From: Rikenella microfusus
GTDB taxonomy: Bacteria > Bacteroidota > Bacteroidia > Bacteroidales > VadinHA17
Assembly: GCA_020722575.1 (NCBI GenBank)
Contig: DYKN01000018.1
Location: forward strand, 1 to 53,910
DNA: 53,910 nt
Direction of reading: 5' to 3'
This document shows, one piece after another, positions 9,141 to 17,845 of the stretch. A model generated the notes under the pieces. The model made no database searches. It had not been told where the DNA came from and worked only from the letters and a program-made list of their open reading frames with translations. Within the stretch, counting starts at the first letter, position 1; every line of letters begins with the position of its first letter. The translations under genes and the position numbers were made by a program.

Positions 9141-10355
9141 TTAAGTCAGCTCTAAAAGAGAGGTCTGTTCAAGATAAAGATCTCTTATTTCCTTTATTTT
9201 TTGAAGTTTTTCTCCTCTTCTGGTTTCAATATATGTGCCTCCAAAATAATAACAGGCGAAACCGCCTGAGGCAACAGCCCATGATATAACATCCCTGAAA
9301 TCAATTCTGAAAGTTTGTTCTTTTCTCATCTGCCAGCTCATTGCAGCGATGGCACCCCCAACGAAATTATCACCACAACCGGTTGTATCACCTTTTATCA
9401 ATGGACTGGTAAGAATATCGTTTTTTACTTTTCCGGAAACAGGAAGTTTCAAAAGCCCAGTATCAGTGAATATGCCATTTTCTGAATACGCATAGAAATC
9501 ATCAGCACCATTAGTTATTATGAATGATTTCGATTTACATGCAATAAAATATTTCGCAGCATCATCAAGGTTATATTTACCGCTTATTCTGAGGGCTTCT
9601 TCTTTCCCCATGACCAATAGATCAATCAGTTTCAAGCTTTCTGCAGTGTCCCCCATGGGCCATGGTTTACCGGGATTCATCTTCTCATTACGAAAATCAA
9701 AAACCGTATTGACAACAGTAATACAATTGTTTCTTTTTGCCTTAATAAGCAGATCAGTCAGATTATCATGTATATTAGGAACAAGAGCTGTCCCTCCGAA
9801 TAAAACTATGTCGGATGAAAAAAAATTGGATTCAAGATATTCCGGTAAATAATCCCAGGCGGCACCAATGTTATTTACAAAGCACCTTTCCCCCTGACCA
9901 TTATTATAGGAGGGGTCAGAAAAGACATGGGTAAAAGGAGTTGGTTTCCCGCATATAATTTTAAAATTTGTCGTATCAAGAGGAGTCTGTTTCAATATAT
10001 CGTAAATAATTATTGCAGTATTGTCGCTTCCAGTACCACCATAAAATTTTACCTTGAAACAGGGCTCCGTCAGAAGCTGTGAAACGTGAATAAGTGGGAC
10101 TATTCCGTTTCCCCCAAGATTTGATGTTTCGGGTTCCTGGTCGCCTGTTATCTCGTTTAAAATAATATCATAGCCGGTACCTGCGAACTCTTCAAGTTCA
10201 CCGGTAAAAACAAGTTTGCCCGGACTTAACCCTCCGTCGCCCGGAGTAAGTGAGGAATATTTTTTAAACTGCGGCGAATCAAATCTTATGTCGGCATAAA
10301 GAAAATCTACCAATGCACAACCAGTACCCGATATTATAATCTCATCTCTCTCCAT
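9141..10355 (-). CDS. PfkB-family (ribokinase-like) carbohydrate kinase
   Basis: A 404-residue cytoplasmic kinase that would phosphorylate a sugar or nucleoside with ATP. The C-terminal PfkB signature GDTTGCGDNFVGG is intact, with the catalytic base Asp329 and the anion-hole glycines before it. A glycine-rich segment GGNGIVPLIHV near residue 80-90 and GGTGSDN near 112 match the N-terminal substrate-binding region. At 404 residues it is longer than ribokinase (about 310), with extra sequence near residues 25-70. The start is well supported by a strong Shine-Dalgarno (GGAGGAGG, 4 bases before ATG), unusual in this window. Neighbouring GH3 and oxidoreductase genes suggest sugar metabolism, but the substrate is not evident. 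Confidence 0.88.
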   Translation of the reverse strand: MERDEIIISGTGCALVDFLYADIRFDSPQFKKYSSLTPGDGGLSPGKLVFTGELEEFAGTGYDIILNEITGDQEPETSNLGGNGIVPLIHVSQLLTEPCFKVKFYGGTGSDNTAIIIYDILKQTPLDTTNFKIICGKPTPFTHVFSDPSYNNGQGERCFVNNIGAAWDYLPEYLESNFFSSDIVLFGGTALVPNIHDNLTDLLIKAKRNNCITVVNTVFDFRNEKMNPGKPWPMGDTAESLKLIDLLVMGKEEALRISGKYNLDDAAKYFIACKSKSFIITNGADDFYAYSENGIFTDTGLLKLPVSGKVKNDILTSPLIKGDTTGCGDNFVGGAIAAMSWQMRKEQTFRIDFRDVISWAVASGGFACYYFGGTYIETRRGEKLQKIKEIRDLYLEQTSLLELT

Positions 10356-10367
10356 CCTGCCTCCTCC
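10356..10367 (-). promoter_or_regulatory. Strong Shine-Dalgarno before the PfkB kinase
   Basis: GGAGGAGG (10367-10360 on the minus strand) stands 4 bases before the ATG at 10355. Most genes in this window lack any Shine-Dalgarno, as is usual in Bacteroidota, so this one stands out and fixes the start of the kinase gene. Confidence 0.7.
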
Positions 10368-10680
10368 AATTTATTCACTTGCTACCTCTATTATTTGTCT
10401 GATAAAATTCAAATGGATTTTATACTTAACACCATCGTGTGCCAGTTTATTGCATTAAAATTTAAATTCTCTTATTATCCGAAATAAAATTACTTATTAC
10501 TTCCCAATCAGGTTTATATCTCTCTGGGAAATTCTTAATTTTTTTATTTTTTTAACCCACCAGTCCATTTTTTTATGGCAGGAAGAAGCTTTTGAAGAGG
10601 TATTAAAATACAAAACTTATATAAGTCCTTTCTCAAAGCTTATCCCGACTAAATGAAGCAGAAGGAATCAAATGTAATTT
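10368..10680. other. AT-rich gap between kinase and GH3 genes
   Basis: The whole intergenic span is 357 bases (10356-10712). Apart from the Shine-Dalgarno at its left end and the GH3 terminator at its right end, I see only AT-rich sequence with T runs and no credible gene. It presumably carries the kinase promoter, but no TTG-N17-23-TAnnTTTG match was found on the minus strand. Confidence 0.5.
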
Positions 10681-10681
10681 G

Positions 10682-10712
10682 AAAAAGAGTTCCTGGGGAA
10701 GGATCTCTTTTT
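10682..10712 (-). terminator. Rho-independent terminator of the GH3 gene
   Basis: Directly after the GH3 stop, AAAAAGAG (10682-10689) pairs with CTCTTTTT (10705-10712), continuing inward after one mismatch with TCCT (10691-10694) and AGGA (10700-10703) around a 5-base loop. Read on the minus strand the hairpin ends in a T5 run, as expected for intrinsic termination. It separates the GH3 gene from the kinase gene. Confidence 0.7.
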
Positions 10713-13361
10713 TCACTTCTCTAATTCAACCTCTTTGCCCGTTAATCTGATTCTACCTGTTAAAACCTGTGTAAAAGAAGGATCGAGATAACCTTTGAAG
10801 CCGGGTTGCTTACCTCCCACAGCTATTGTAAAGTAGCCCGGTTCAATTACTCTTTTATCTTTATTATTAATCATTGAAAACTGTCGTGGTTCAAGAGTAA
10901 ATTCTATTTCCTTACTCTGGCCGGGCTGCAATGTAACCCTTGTAAATCCTTCAAGTTGCCTTATTGGTCTGGGGGTAGAGGCTTTTTCGTCGGTCAGGTA
11001 AAGCTGGACAACTTCGTCGCCGGTTATTTTTCCGGTATTGGTAACTGTAACTTTAACTTTCACCGGTTGACCTGCCACAGATGATTGAGGAATTATCAGA
11101 TTGCTATATTCGAATGTTGTATAGCTGAGGCCGTATCCGAACGGATATAGTGGTTCTCCGGTAAAATATCTGTATGTTCTGCCTGCCATATCGTAATTCT
11201 CGAATGGCGGAAGTTGATCGACCGATTTATAATAAGTTACTGGTAATCTTCCTGCGGGGTTATAGTCACCGAAAAGTACATCGGCAACTGCATTTCCACC
11301 CTGCTGACCGCCGTAACCAGCAAGCAGAATTGCTGAGGCCTTTTCGTGGATATTGTTAATAGACAGAGCGCCACCGCTGGCAAGAACTACAATTACAGGT
11401 TTTCCTGTTGATGCAACTGCTTCAAACAATTTCTCCTGAGTTGCTGGCAGATTGAGGCTTGTACGGTCGCCACCGCTGAATCCTTCTATCTTAATAGGCA
11501 TCTCTTCGCCTTCAAGCCGTTGTGAAAGGCCAAGAACCAGAACCGTTACATTGGCCTGACGTGCTGCCGTAACGGCACGATCAAGCATATCCTTGCGCGG
11601 TGGAGCCCATAAAAGTTTCATATCGGCATCGCCATTGTAATTCTTGTAAATAACTTCAACCTTATATCTCTTGCCAGCCTCGAGATCAACAGTCCGTTCC
11701 TCATGAAATGCAAGGTGTTCATTTCTGTAGGTAATTATCCTTTCACCCTCAAAATAAACTTCATAGAATGATGATCCCCAGCTGCCAATAGCATATCTTC
11801 CGGTTTCAGGCGGAACAAGGTAAGTGGTCCATTTAATTCCGAAATTGTCATCAGGCATATCAGCACTCGGAGAAAAGTGCTCCCAGTAAAAATTGATATT
11901 ATCATCAACTCTTGTAAACAATGGTGAACCTTTTAAATCTCTGTTGTCATAATATTCTCCGAGTGCTCCCTGTCGCCCGTCTGGTGTTTGCAAATAACGC
12001 GAAGGTATCACAGTAAGATTATGAATTCCTTCAGCAAGGTCACAACCTTCCTCGTAAATAATTTTCGTCTCAGGCCTGAGTTTGTTTTTAATACCATTAA
12101 GTACCGTAACCGGATTTTTCGGTATTCCGTTATAATTACCAATAAGCGACTCGAAGTTATCGGCATTAGGCCCGATTACAGCTATGGTTTTAACAGCATC
12201 TTTCTTTAGAGGCAAAATGTTATTAGTGTTTTTAAGCAGCACAATAGATTTTTGTGCTGCAATTCGGGCAAGGGTATTATTGTAATCTGAACAGTTGACA
12301 AAAAAGGGTATCTGAGAATAAGGCACAATAGTGTCGGGATCGAACATTCCCAGTTTAAACCTTGCCTTGAAAATTCTTCGAATTGCAATATCTATCTCTT
12401 TTTCTGTAATTAATCCTCTCTTATATGCTTCAATAAGGGTATTGTAGTCATGACCACATTCAAGATCAGTTCCGGCCTTAACAGCAGCTGCTGCAGCTTC
12501 AGCGGCATCTTTTGAATAGCCCTGGAATCTGTAAAAATTAGAAATAGCACCACAATCTGACACAACGTATCCGTCAAAGCCCCATTCATTTCTGAGAATG
12601 TTAAACAGCACAGGGTTTGCACAGCATGGATGATCACGGAACATATTATATGCTCCCATTACAGAGTATGCTCCTGCTTCTACAATAAGTGTCCGAAATG
12701 CCGGCAGGTAGGTTTCACGAAGGTCTCTTTCACTTACCCTGGCATTGAAAGAATGTCGCAATGGTTCGGGCCCTGAATGAACGGCAAAATGTTTGGCAGT
12801 GGCAACAGTTTTAAGGTATTTTGGGTCATCGCCCTGCATACCTTTTACAAACTGAAGTCCCAATCTGCCGGTGAGATAAGGATCCTCTCCGTAAGTTTCA
12901 TGACCCCTGCCCCAGCGCGGATCACGACAAATATTAATGTTTGGCGACCAGAAAGTAAGCCCCTGGTATATACCATGCTTACCCCTTCTTTGAAATTCAT
13001 GATATTTGGCACGGGCTTCATCTGAGATGGCATTAGCTACATTATATATTAATCCCTCATCCCATGAATTAGCTATTGTTATTGACTGGGGGAAGACTGT
13101 AGCATAACCTGCCCTGGCCACGCCGTGTAAAGCTTCGTTCCACCAGTTATAGGCAGGTATTCCAAGCCGGGGTATGGCCGTAGCAGTATGAACAAGTTGA
13201 CTGAATTTCTCCTGCAAGGTCATTCTTCCAATGAGGTCATCAAGCCTCTCTTCAACTGAAAGCGAAGGATCACGAAAAGGAAACTGTGCATCCTCCTGCG
13301 AAAACAGGACTCCCCCAATTGTAAAAACTTGAAAAAGAACAAACAATAATCTTCTGATCAT
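10713..13361 (-). CDS. Exported glycoside hydrolase family 3 with PA14 domain
   Basis: An 882-residue beta-glycosidase (beta-glucosidase or beta-xylosidase type) with a signal peptide (about 1-21). The GH3 N-terminal TIM barrel (about 30-345) carries KHF and the nucleophile Asp269 in VVSDCGAI. The second GH3 domain follows from about 370 and is interrupted by a PA14 insert (about 455-600), which usually shapes substrate access and binds sugars. The C-terminal fibronectin III-like domain (about 790-865) is present. WNEALHGVARAG near the active site is typical of the xylosidase/arabinosidase-like branch. It probably trims oligosaccharides in the periplasm; the exact sugar is not determined. An intrinsic terminator follows. 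Confidence 0.95.
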   Translation of the reverse strand: MIRRLLFVLFQVFTIGGVLFSQEDAQFPFRDPSLSVEERLDDLIGRMTLQEKFSQLVHTATAIPRLGIPAYNWWNEALHGVARAGYATVFPQSITIANSWDEGLIYNVANAISDEARAKYHEFQRRGKHGIYQGLTFWSPNINICRDPRWGRGHETYGEDPYLTGRLGLQFVKGMQGDDPKYLKTVATAKHFAVHSGPEPLRHSFNARVSERDLRETYLPAFRTLIVEAGAYSVMGAYNMFRDHPCCANPVLFNILRNEWGFDGYVVSDCGAISNFYRFQGYSKDAAEAAAAAVKAGTDLECGHDYNTLIEAYKRGLITEKEIDIAIRRIFKARFKLGMFDPDTIVPYSQIPFFVNCSDYNNTLARIAAQKSIVLLKNTNNILPLKKDAVKTIAVIGPNADNFESLIGNYNGIPKNPVTVLNGIKNKLRPETKIIYEEGCDLAEGIHNLTVIPSRYLQTPDGRQGALGEYYDNRDLKGSPLFTRVDDNINFYWEHFSPSADMPDDNFGIKWTTYLVPPETGRYAIGSWGSSFYEVYFEGERIITYRNEHLAFHEERTVDLEAGKRYKVEVIYKNYNGDADMKLLWAPPRKDMLDRAVTAARQANVTVLVLGLSQRLEGEEMPIKIEGFSGGDRTSLNLPATQEKLFEAVASTGKPVIVVLASGGALSINNIHEKASAILLAGYGGQQGGNAVADVLFGDYNPAGRLPVTYYKSVDQLPPFENYDMAGRTYRYFTGEPLYPFGYGLSYTTFEYSNLIIPQSSVAGQPVKVKVTVTNTGKITGDEVVQLYLTDEKASTPRPIRQLEGFTRVTLQPGQSKEIEFTLEPRQFSMINNKDKRVIEPGYFTIAVGGKQPGFKGYLDPSFTQVLTGRIRLTGKEVELEK

Positions 13362-13548
13362 AACTTAAATAATTTTTTATCAAAACAAATTTAAAATTCA
13401 GACCAAGATAAAAAAAATAATTTATCCAATAAACCAGATTGCTTTCCTCTAACCGCTCAGGTATTTTAGAATTTCAACCGAATTTTCTGACACATTTGAT
13501 TAAAACTTATTTCAAACTGGAAATTTGTTAATGTATGAAACAGTGATT

Positions 13549-15348
13549 TTAATTTCCCTGGTAATTATTTGATTCATTGATAAGTTGTTTAAATTCATCA
13601 AGGTAATTCAAGTATATACCTCTTGGATTTGTTTTATGTTTTTTGCACAATGATGCAGCGTATCCAACTGCAGCGCCCATCTGTCCGGTAGTATGCATAA
13701 CCCTCGGGCCCCCAAGTCCAACATGAGAAGTACTGAAACAACGTCCGGCCATGAAAAGATTTTTGATATTTCTGGAATAGAGAGACCTGTATGGAATATA
13801 ATATCGTTCGATCTTATAATAAAGTGCTTCCGACAGAAAATCGGGTGCGGAAGGGTCTTTCAGAATCTGCTGGTAGTGAACATCTATGTTTCTCTGTTCC
13901 ATTGCTACTGCATCGGGGAATTCTGTCATGTTTTTTTCGTCCTTGAAGGTATAAATATAATCGCCCATAAGTCTTCTCGATTCACGCTTACCAACGAGAT
14001 ATGATACCCATTCAAGGTCGAGGTTTTCATTTCCAGGTTTCTTTTTTGCGTTGTAAAATGAGCCGTAAATTGCTTTCAGCATATGATCGCGGATTGTTTC
14101 TGCATCATCGATCTGGTGAAGATTATTGTCAGAATATTCCCATTTCCAGGTTCCTTCGGTTGCTTCATGACTACCTGCAACATCCATTGCCCATGGTACT
14201 TCAGGAAAAGTTACCGGGTATCCGGCATCATACGTCCGCCATAGAACTGAGGAACCCATTACACGGTTATCTGGTTCACCAGGACTCCATAAATCACCAT
14301 ATTTTTCCAATCCTTCACCATACTTAGCCGAATCTTCCCGCCCATACATATAATCTGCACCGGCCCAGTAGCCTATCCATCCGTCGCCTGTGCAATCAGC
14401 AAAAAGAGGTGCAGTAAATCTTATTCGCTCAGATGTAAAAGTGTGACGCGCATCAACCGACGTAATGGAATCAGATATGGTGCTGACCGAATAGGCCCTC
14501 CAGTTGAGAAAGAGACTAATATTCTCATATTTTCTGATATTTTCAAGGCGTTTTATATCATCGATTGCAGCATCAGGTGATCCGTTAGGCCACCAGACCG
14601 TATTGAGCATATTGATAATCCTGCTGTATTTCCATGTTATTCCTTCGGTATGAACACGTATTTCACTGCTGGCATTCCCTCCCGGCACGGGTCTGTCATG
14701 CACAAGGGCTACTTTCATTCCCTGCTCAGCAGCAGCTATTGAAGCGGCACAACCTGCAATACCACCTCCCACAACTACAAAATCAAACTCCATAACAGTT
14801 TCGGGACTCTCACTCTCATTTATAATCTTCCCCCTCCATTCCTTCAATTCCTGAAGGTCATCAGGCGGGCTTTCCTTTCTGGTCGAAAAGAAAATTGCAT
14901 CACAACGTCCATCAAAGCCAGTTAAATCCATTAATTCAACCTTAACATTATGTGACATGATATTTACCGCGCCTGCATACTGCCATTTCCATGCATTATC
15001 AGAATCGGTACCCAATACCTCTTTCATCATACTCCCGTTAACATTCAACCTGTATCTTCCGGGTGCATCCCAATCGCCAGGTGCCCAGTTTTTTGTTCTG
15101 ACCCATACATAATACCTGCCTGGCACCACACTTTTTACTTCAGTTGATGCATTATCAACAGGCTTACCCAATCCGTGAGCCAGCAGATAAGGACTCCCCA
15201 TCTGCTCAATAAATTGCGGATCTACAACCCAGCCCCCCTTAACTTCGAAATTTTCTGCTTCAAGAAAGATATAATGATAACCCTGTTTACAGGAACTTAT
15301 AATTAATAATGATAGACCTAAAAAGAATACCAAATTCCCTGTTTTCAT
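13549..15348 (-). CDS. FAD-dependent oxidoreductase lipoprotein with N-terminal carbohydrate-binding-like domain
   Basis: A 599-residue predicted lipoprotein (lipobox IISSC). Residues about 25-155 form a beta-rich domain opening with YIFLEAENF and containing YYVWVRTKNW, similar to carbohydrate-binding or golvesin-like jelly rolls. A Rossmann FAD site, VVVGGGIAGCAAS, begins near residue 190, and the rest matches the FAD_oxidored family, including RVMHTTGQMGAAVG near the C-terminus that would close over the flavin. Such exported flavoproteins are frequent near polysaccharide-utilization genes in Bacteroidota and Planctomycetota, but few have a proven substrate. About 190 bases separate it from the GH3 gene downstream and 209 from the gene upstream, so it may be transcribed on its own. 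Confidence 0.88.
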   Translation of the reverse strand: MKTGNLVFFLGLSLLIISSCKQGYHYIFLEAENFEVKGGWVVDPQFIEQMGSPYLLAHGLGKPVDNASTEVKSVVPGRYYVWVRTKNWAPGDWDAPGRYRLNVNGSMMKEVLGTDSDNAWKWQYAGAVNIMSHNVKVELMDLTGFDGRCDAIFFSTRKESPPDDLQELKEWRGKIINESESPETVMEFDFVVVGGGIAGCAASIAAAEQGMKVALVHDRPVPGGNASSEIRVHTEGITWKYSRIINMLNTVWWPNGSPDAAIDDIKRLENIRKYENISLFLNWRAYSVSTISDSITSVDARHTFTSERIRFTAPLFADCTGDGWIGYWAGADYMYGREDSAKYGEGLEKYGDLWSPGEPDNRVMGSSVLWRTYDAGYPVTFPEVPWAMDVAGSHEATEGTWKWEYSDNNLHQIDDAETIRDHMLKAIYGSFYNAKKKPGNENLDLEWVSYLVGKRESRRLMGDYIYTFKDEKNMTEFPDAVAMEQRNIDVHYQQILKDPSAPDFLSEALYYKIERYYIPYRSLYSRNIKNLFMAGRCFSTSHVGLGGPRVMHTTGQMGAAVGYAASLCKKHKTNPRGIYLNYLDEFKQLINESNNYQGN

Positions 15349-15557
15349 TATTTAATCCTTTAGCTTTTCACATTTTTCACAACCAGAATACTTATTCCGC
15401 ACCATTCAAACATCTTTTGCATGGCTATAACAAATGATGAAAATCAATTTATCTCAAAACTAAGAAATATTCTGGATGAAACCCTGCAGAACAGGTAAAA
15501 AATGAACTGCTTATTTTTTGCTTAATCCCGGACTTTAAGATCTTCCTGTTAACATTT

Positions 15558-16502
15558 TCATGTATCGCACTTACAAACCACCTCAGGCAGGATCTCCTGC
15601 CTGAGGTTCATACTGTTTATTCTCTCTTTCCTTGCTTCAAGGCATAAACTGCACGAAGAGAACAGATGAAGATCCCACGTATCGGCAAAGACCCTACCTT
15701 TCTTAAGTGCTATTCCATATTCGAGAACTTTTTCAAGTGATTTTATTGAAGGTGGACTGAAGAGGTTTTTCCTGGCAAGATCATCCATAATTCCATTCCC
15801 TCCTCTAACCGGTATTACTGCGCAGCTTTCCACTCCACAATCGAAAGCAAATTCAATTGATTTCCTTGCCCAGAATATTCCCTCCTCTTCATCCATAAAG
15901 GGAGGCCGTAAAAGGATGAATGCCCTTACCCTTATTCCATTTGAATTAAGGAAGTCTGTTGCTCGCCGGAAATCGTCAACTGTCATTTTCTTGTTCAGTA
16001 ATTTAAGGATCATGGGGTTCACTGTTTCAAGCCCCATAGCCACTTCCAGTTCAGGTCTCAGCAAATCTCTGAATGATAGGCACCTCTCACCAATAAATGC
16101 AGGATGACTTTCAACGATAACCGTTTCAAGGTTTTGAAGCATAGAGGCTATTTCAGGGTAATCTTCAGGAGGGATAGCTCTGCTGTCAAAGAAGCTTCCA
16201 CTATTATATAGCTTCAGTTGACGTATTCCATTCATCTTTTCAAGTGCAAGTCTGATCTGAGCTGGTATTACACCGGGCGGAAGAGTATGTTGTGTGGTAT
16301 TTTTCCAGAGATCACACATCAGACATTTAAAAGGACATTCCCTGTTTGTTAAAAAAATAACGCCTGTTGATTCAATTTTGCCAGAGCAGGTCCTCTCTTT
16401 TTCAACAAACCAGCCATAAGGTCTGGAGATGTCAACAGAATTTCTGCTTCCCCTGTGGGAAACAATGACTGAATCGGAAATATTTATATCAGTCAGATTC
16501 AC
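15558..16502 (-). CDS. Radical SAM enzyme (RaSEA/TIGR01210-like)
   Basis: A 314-residue radical S-adenosylmethionine enzyme. The 4Fe-4S cluster motif is CPFKCLMC (Cys56, Cys60, Cys63), CX3CX2C, and lies after a 55-residue N-terminal segment. The core TIM-barrel pattern follows, including LKLYNSGSFFD and EVAMGLETVNP. Extra cysteines near the C-terminus (CSLC and the terminal CKC) could bind a further metal or cluster. The pattern recalls the TIGR01210/RaSEA group linked to archaeosine-type tRNA modification, but that assignment is tentative. The start is a GTG at 16502 that overlaps the TGA of the AsnB-like gene (GTGA), so the two are translationally coupled and probably act in one pathway. 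Last gene of the twelve-gene run. Confidence 0.85.
   Translation of the reverse strand: MNLTDINISDSVIVSHRGSRNSVDISRPYGWFVEKERTCSGKIESTGVIFLTNRECPFKCLMCDLWKNTTQHTLPPGVIPAQIRLALEKMNGIRQLKLYNSGSFFDSRAIPPEDYPEIASMLQNLETVIVESHPAFIGERCLSFRDLLRPELEVAMGLETVNPMILKLLNKKMTVDDFRRATDFLNSNGIRVRAFILLRPPFMDEEEGIFWARKSIEFAFDCGVESCAVIPVRGGNGIMDDLARKNLFSPPSIKSLEKVLEYGIALKKGRVFADTWDLHLFSSCSLCLEARKERINSMNLRQEILPEVVCKCDT
15581..15606. repeat. Perfect 12-bp inverted repeat inside the 3' end of the radical SAM gene
   Basis: CCTCAGGCAGGA (15581-15592) and TCCTGCCTGAGG (15595-15606) are exact complements separated by 2 bases. The dyad lies within the last codons of the gene, in GC-rich sequence that contrasts with the surroundings. 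No T run follows it on the minus strand. It could mark the 3' end of the long operon or be a mobile palindromic repeat; function is inferred only. Confidence 0.6.
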
Positions 16503-17827
16503 TCGAAAAGTGATAAGAATGTTTTTCTGTATTCAATTTCTTTTGAAGGGAAAAATTTAGAAAATGCCCCCTGTGGTAAAGCACCATGCTGAAATCTTGC
16601 TTTCTCGAAAACAGGCATTTCTATTCCGGTAAGCTTTTTGATACCTTCGGAGACTATTCTCCCTTTCAGTTCATAGAGCTTTTCGTGATTATAATTTGTG
16701 AGTTCGATAAAAGGAATTCCTTCCGATATTTCGATTACATTCGGGAGGGTATAGGGGCTGAATATTTCAAATCCGAACGCATCACCGGGTGCATATGTTC
16801 TCATGTAGCCCCTGCTGAGTCCTCCTGTATAAGTCAAGGAGTGTTTTATTGAATCAACGCCCCATCCTTCGTGATAAAGCATCAGATTATTCAGAACGCT
16901 TTTAATTGTAAGTTCCGGATTTTCCTCGATAGGATAATCTTTAAGGTTTTCATCACCTCCATCTCCATCAATAATAAATTTCCAGTCGGGATATCTTTCC
17001 CTGACCTTCTTGAGGAGTGCAATATTCATTGTTGCATCCTGAATATCAAGTGGTTTATAATCCTCAACTATTTTCACTGCCTCTTTCCAGTCGATTAAAG
17101 ATGAATCCGCCTCGACTGGTTCAAGAAACATTTCGAGTCCGAGTTTTGATAAGAATTTTCTTGCCTGCATTATATCAGTTCCTCCGCCGTCAATAGTAAG
17201 AGTAAATGCTTTTAATCTTGAAGGGCTTTCACCCAGTTCGAGCAAGGCATGATAAGTAAGAAGGAAAACGGCACCACTGTCAACTCCTGCAGAAAAAGTT
17301 ACTCCAATAGGGCCTGATACAGCACGGTTTTTAAGCCACTTCTTAATTTCACCATACAGTGTTTTCATGTATTTTTCACCTATCTGGGTCACAGTCCCTA
17401 GATCTTTTCTATTTCTCTCGGGTTTGAAGAACCGATGATACGTAGGATTAGGATCAGGACATCCCAACAGGTCTATCCGTGTAATATAATGTGCGGGCAC
17501 CATCCTGGTATAAGAAGGATGAAATTGATCTTCAAGTCCTTCTTTTTTAAGATAATTGTAAATAGTATCAATCCTTTCCGCAATAATTAGATTGGGCCCG
17601 TCGGGGCGTTTGGCAATGAAATATCTCATCGGCCTGCCTATTGACCTTGCCATCCTTACCGTTTTACCATCCACTGCAACGATAGCAAACTGACCATCTA
17701 TTTTTCGTACAGCTTCCGTGTTGCCTGATCTGACAGTTTCAACAGCCTCATTGAAGGTCATGTTGTAAATAATATTCTTTGAAGAATCGGTCAGATCAAT
17801 AACCCTGTTAACATACTGTTCAATCAT
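16499..17827 (-). CDS. Asparagine-synthetase-like enzyme lacking the amidotransferase Cys
   Basis: A 442-residue protein. Residues about 165-430 form the ATP-pyrophosphatase domain of asparagine synthetases: the PP-loop SAGVDSG (179-185; the usual motif is SGGxDS) and a second motif IIDGDGGDE near 268-276. The first 120 residues match only the second half of a class II amidotransferase domain (FAIVAVDG, then RSIGRPMRYF in place of RDxxGxxPLYY). The N-terminal Cys needed for glutamine hydrolysis is absent: the protein begins MIEQY. It may therefore use ammonia or another amine, or adenylate a substrate as AsnB-like lactam or amide synthetases do. It overlaps the radical SAM gene by GTGA and follows the CRTAC1-like gene by 18 bases. 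Confidence 0.85.
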   Translation of the reverse strand: MIEQYVNRVIDLTDSSKNIIYNMTFNEAVETVRSGNTEAVRKIDGQFAIVAVDGKTVRMARSIGRPMRYFIAKRPDGPNLIIAERIDTIYNYLKKEGLEDQFHPSYTRMVPAHYITRIDLLGCPDPNPTYHRFFKPERNRKDLGTVTQIGEKYMKTLYGEIKKWLKNRAVSGPIGVTFSAGVDSGAVFLLTYHALLELGESPSRLKAFTLTIDGGGTDIMQARKFLSKLGLEMFLEPVEADSSLIDWKEAVKIVEDYKPLDIQDATMNIALLKKVRERYPDWKFIIDGDGGDENLKDYPIEENPELTIKSVLNNLMLYHEGWGVDSIKHSLTYTGGLSRGYMRTYAPGDAFGFEIFSPYTLPNVIEISEGIPFIELTNYNHEKLYELKGRIVSEGIKKLTGIEMPVFEKARFQHGALPQGAFSKFFPSKEIEYRKTFLSLFE

Positions 17828-17845
17828 AGCTTAATTTATTATTGG

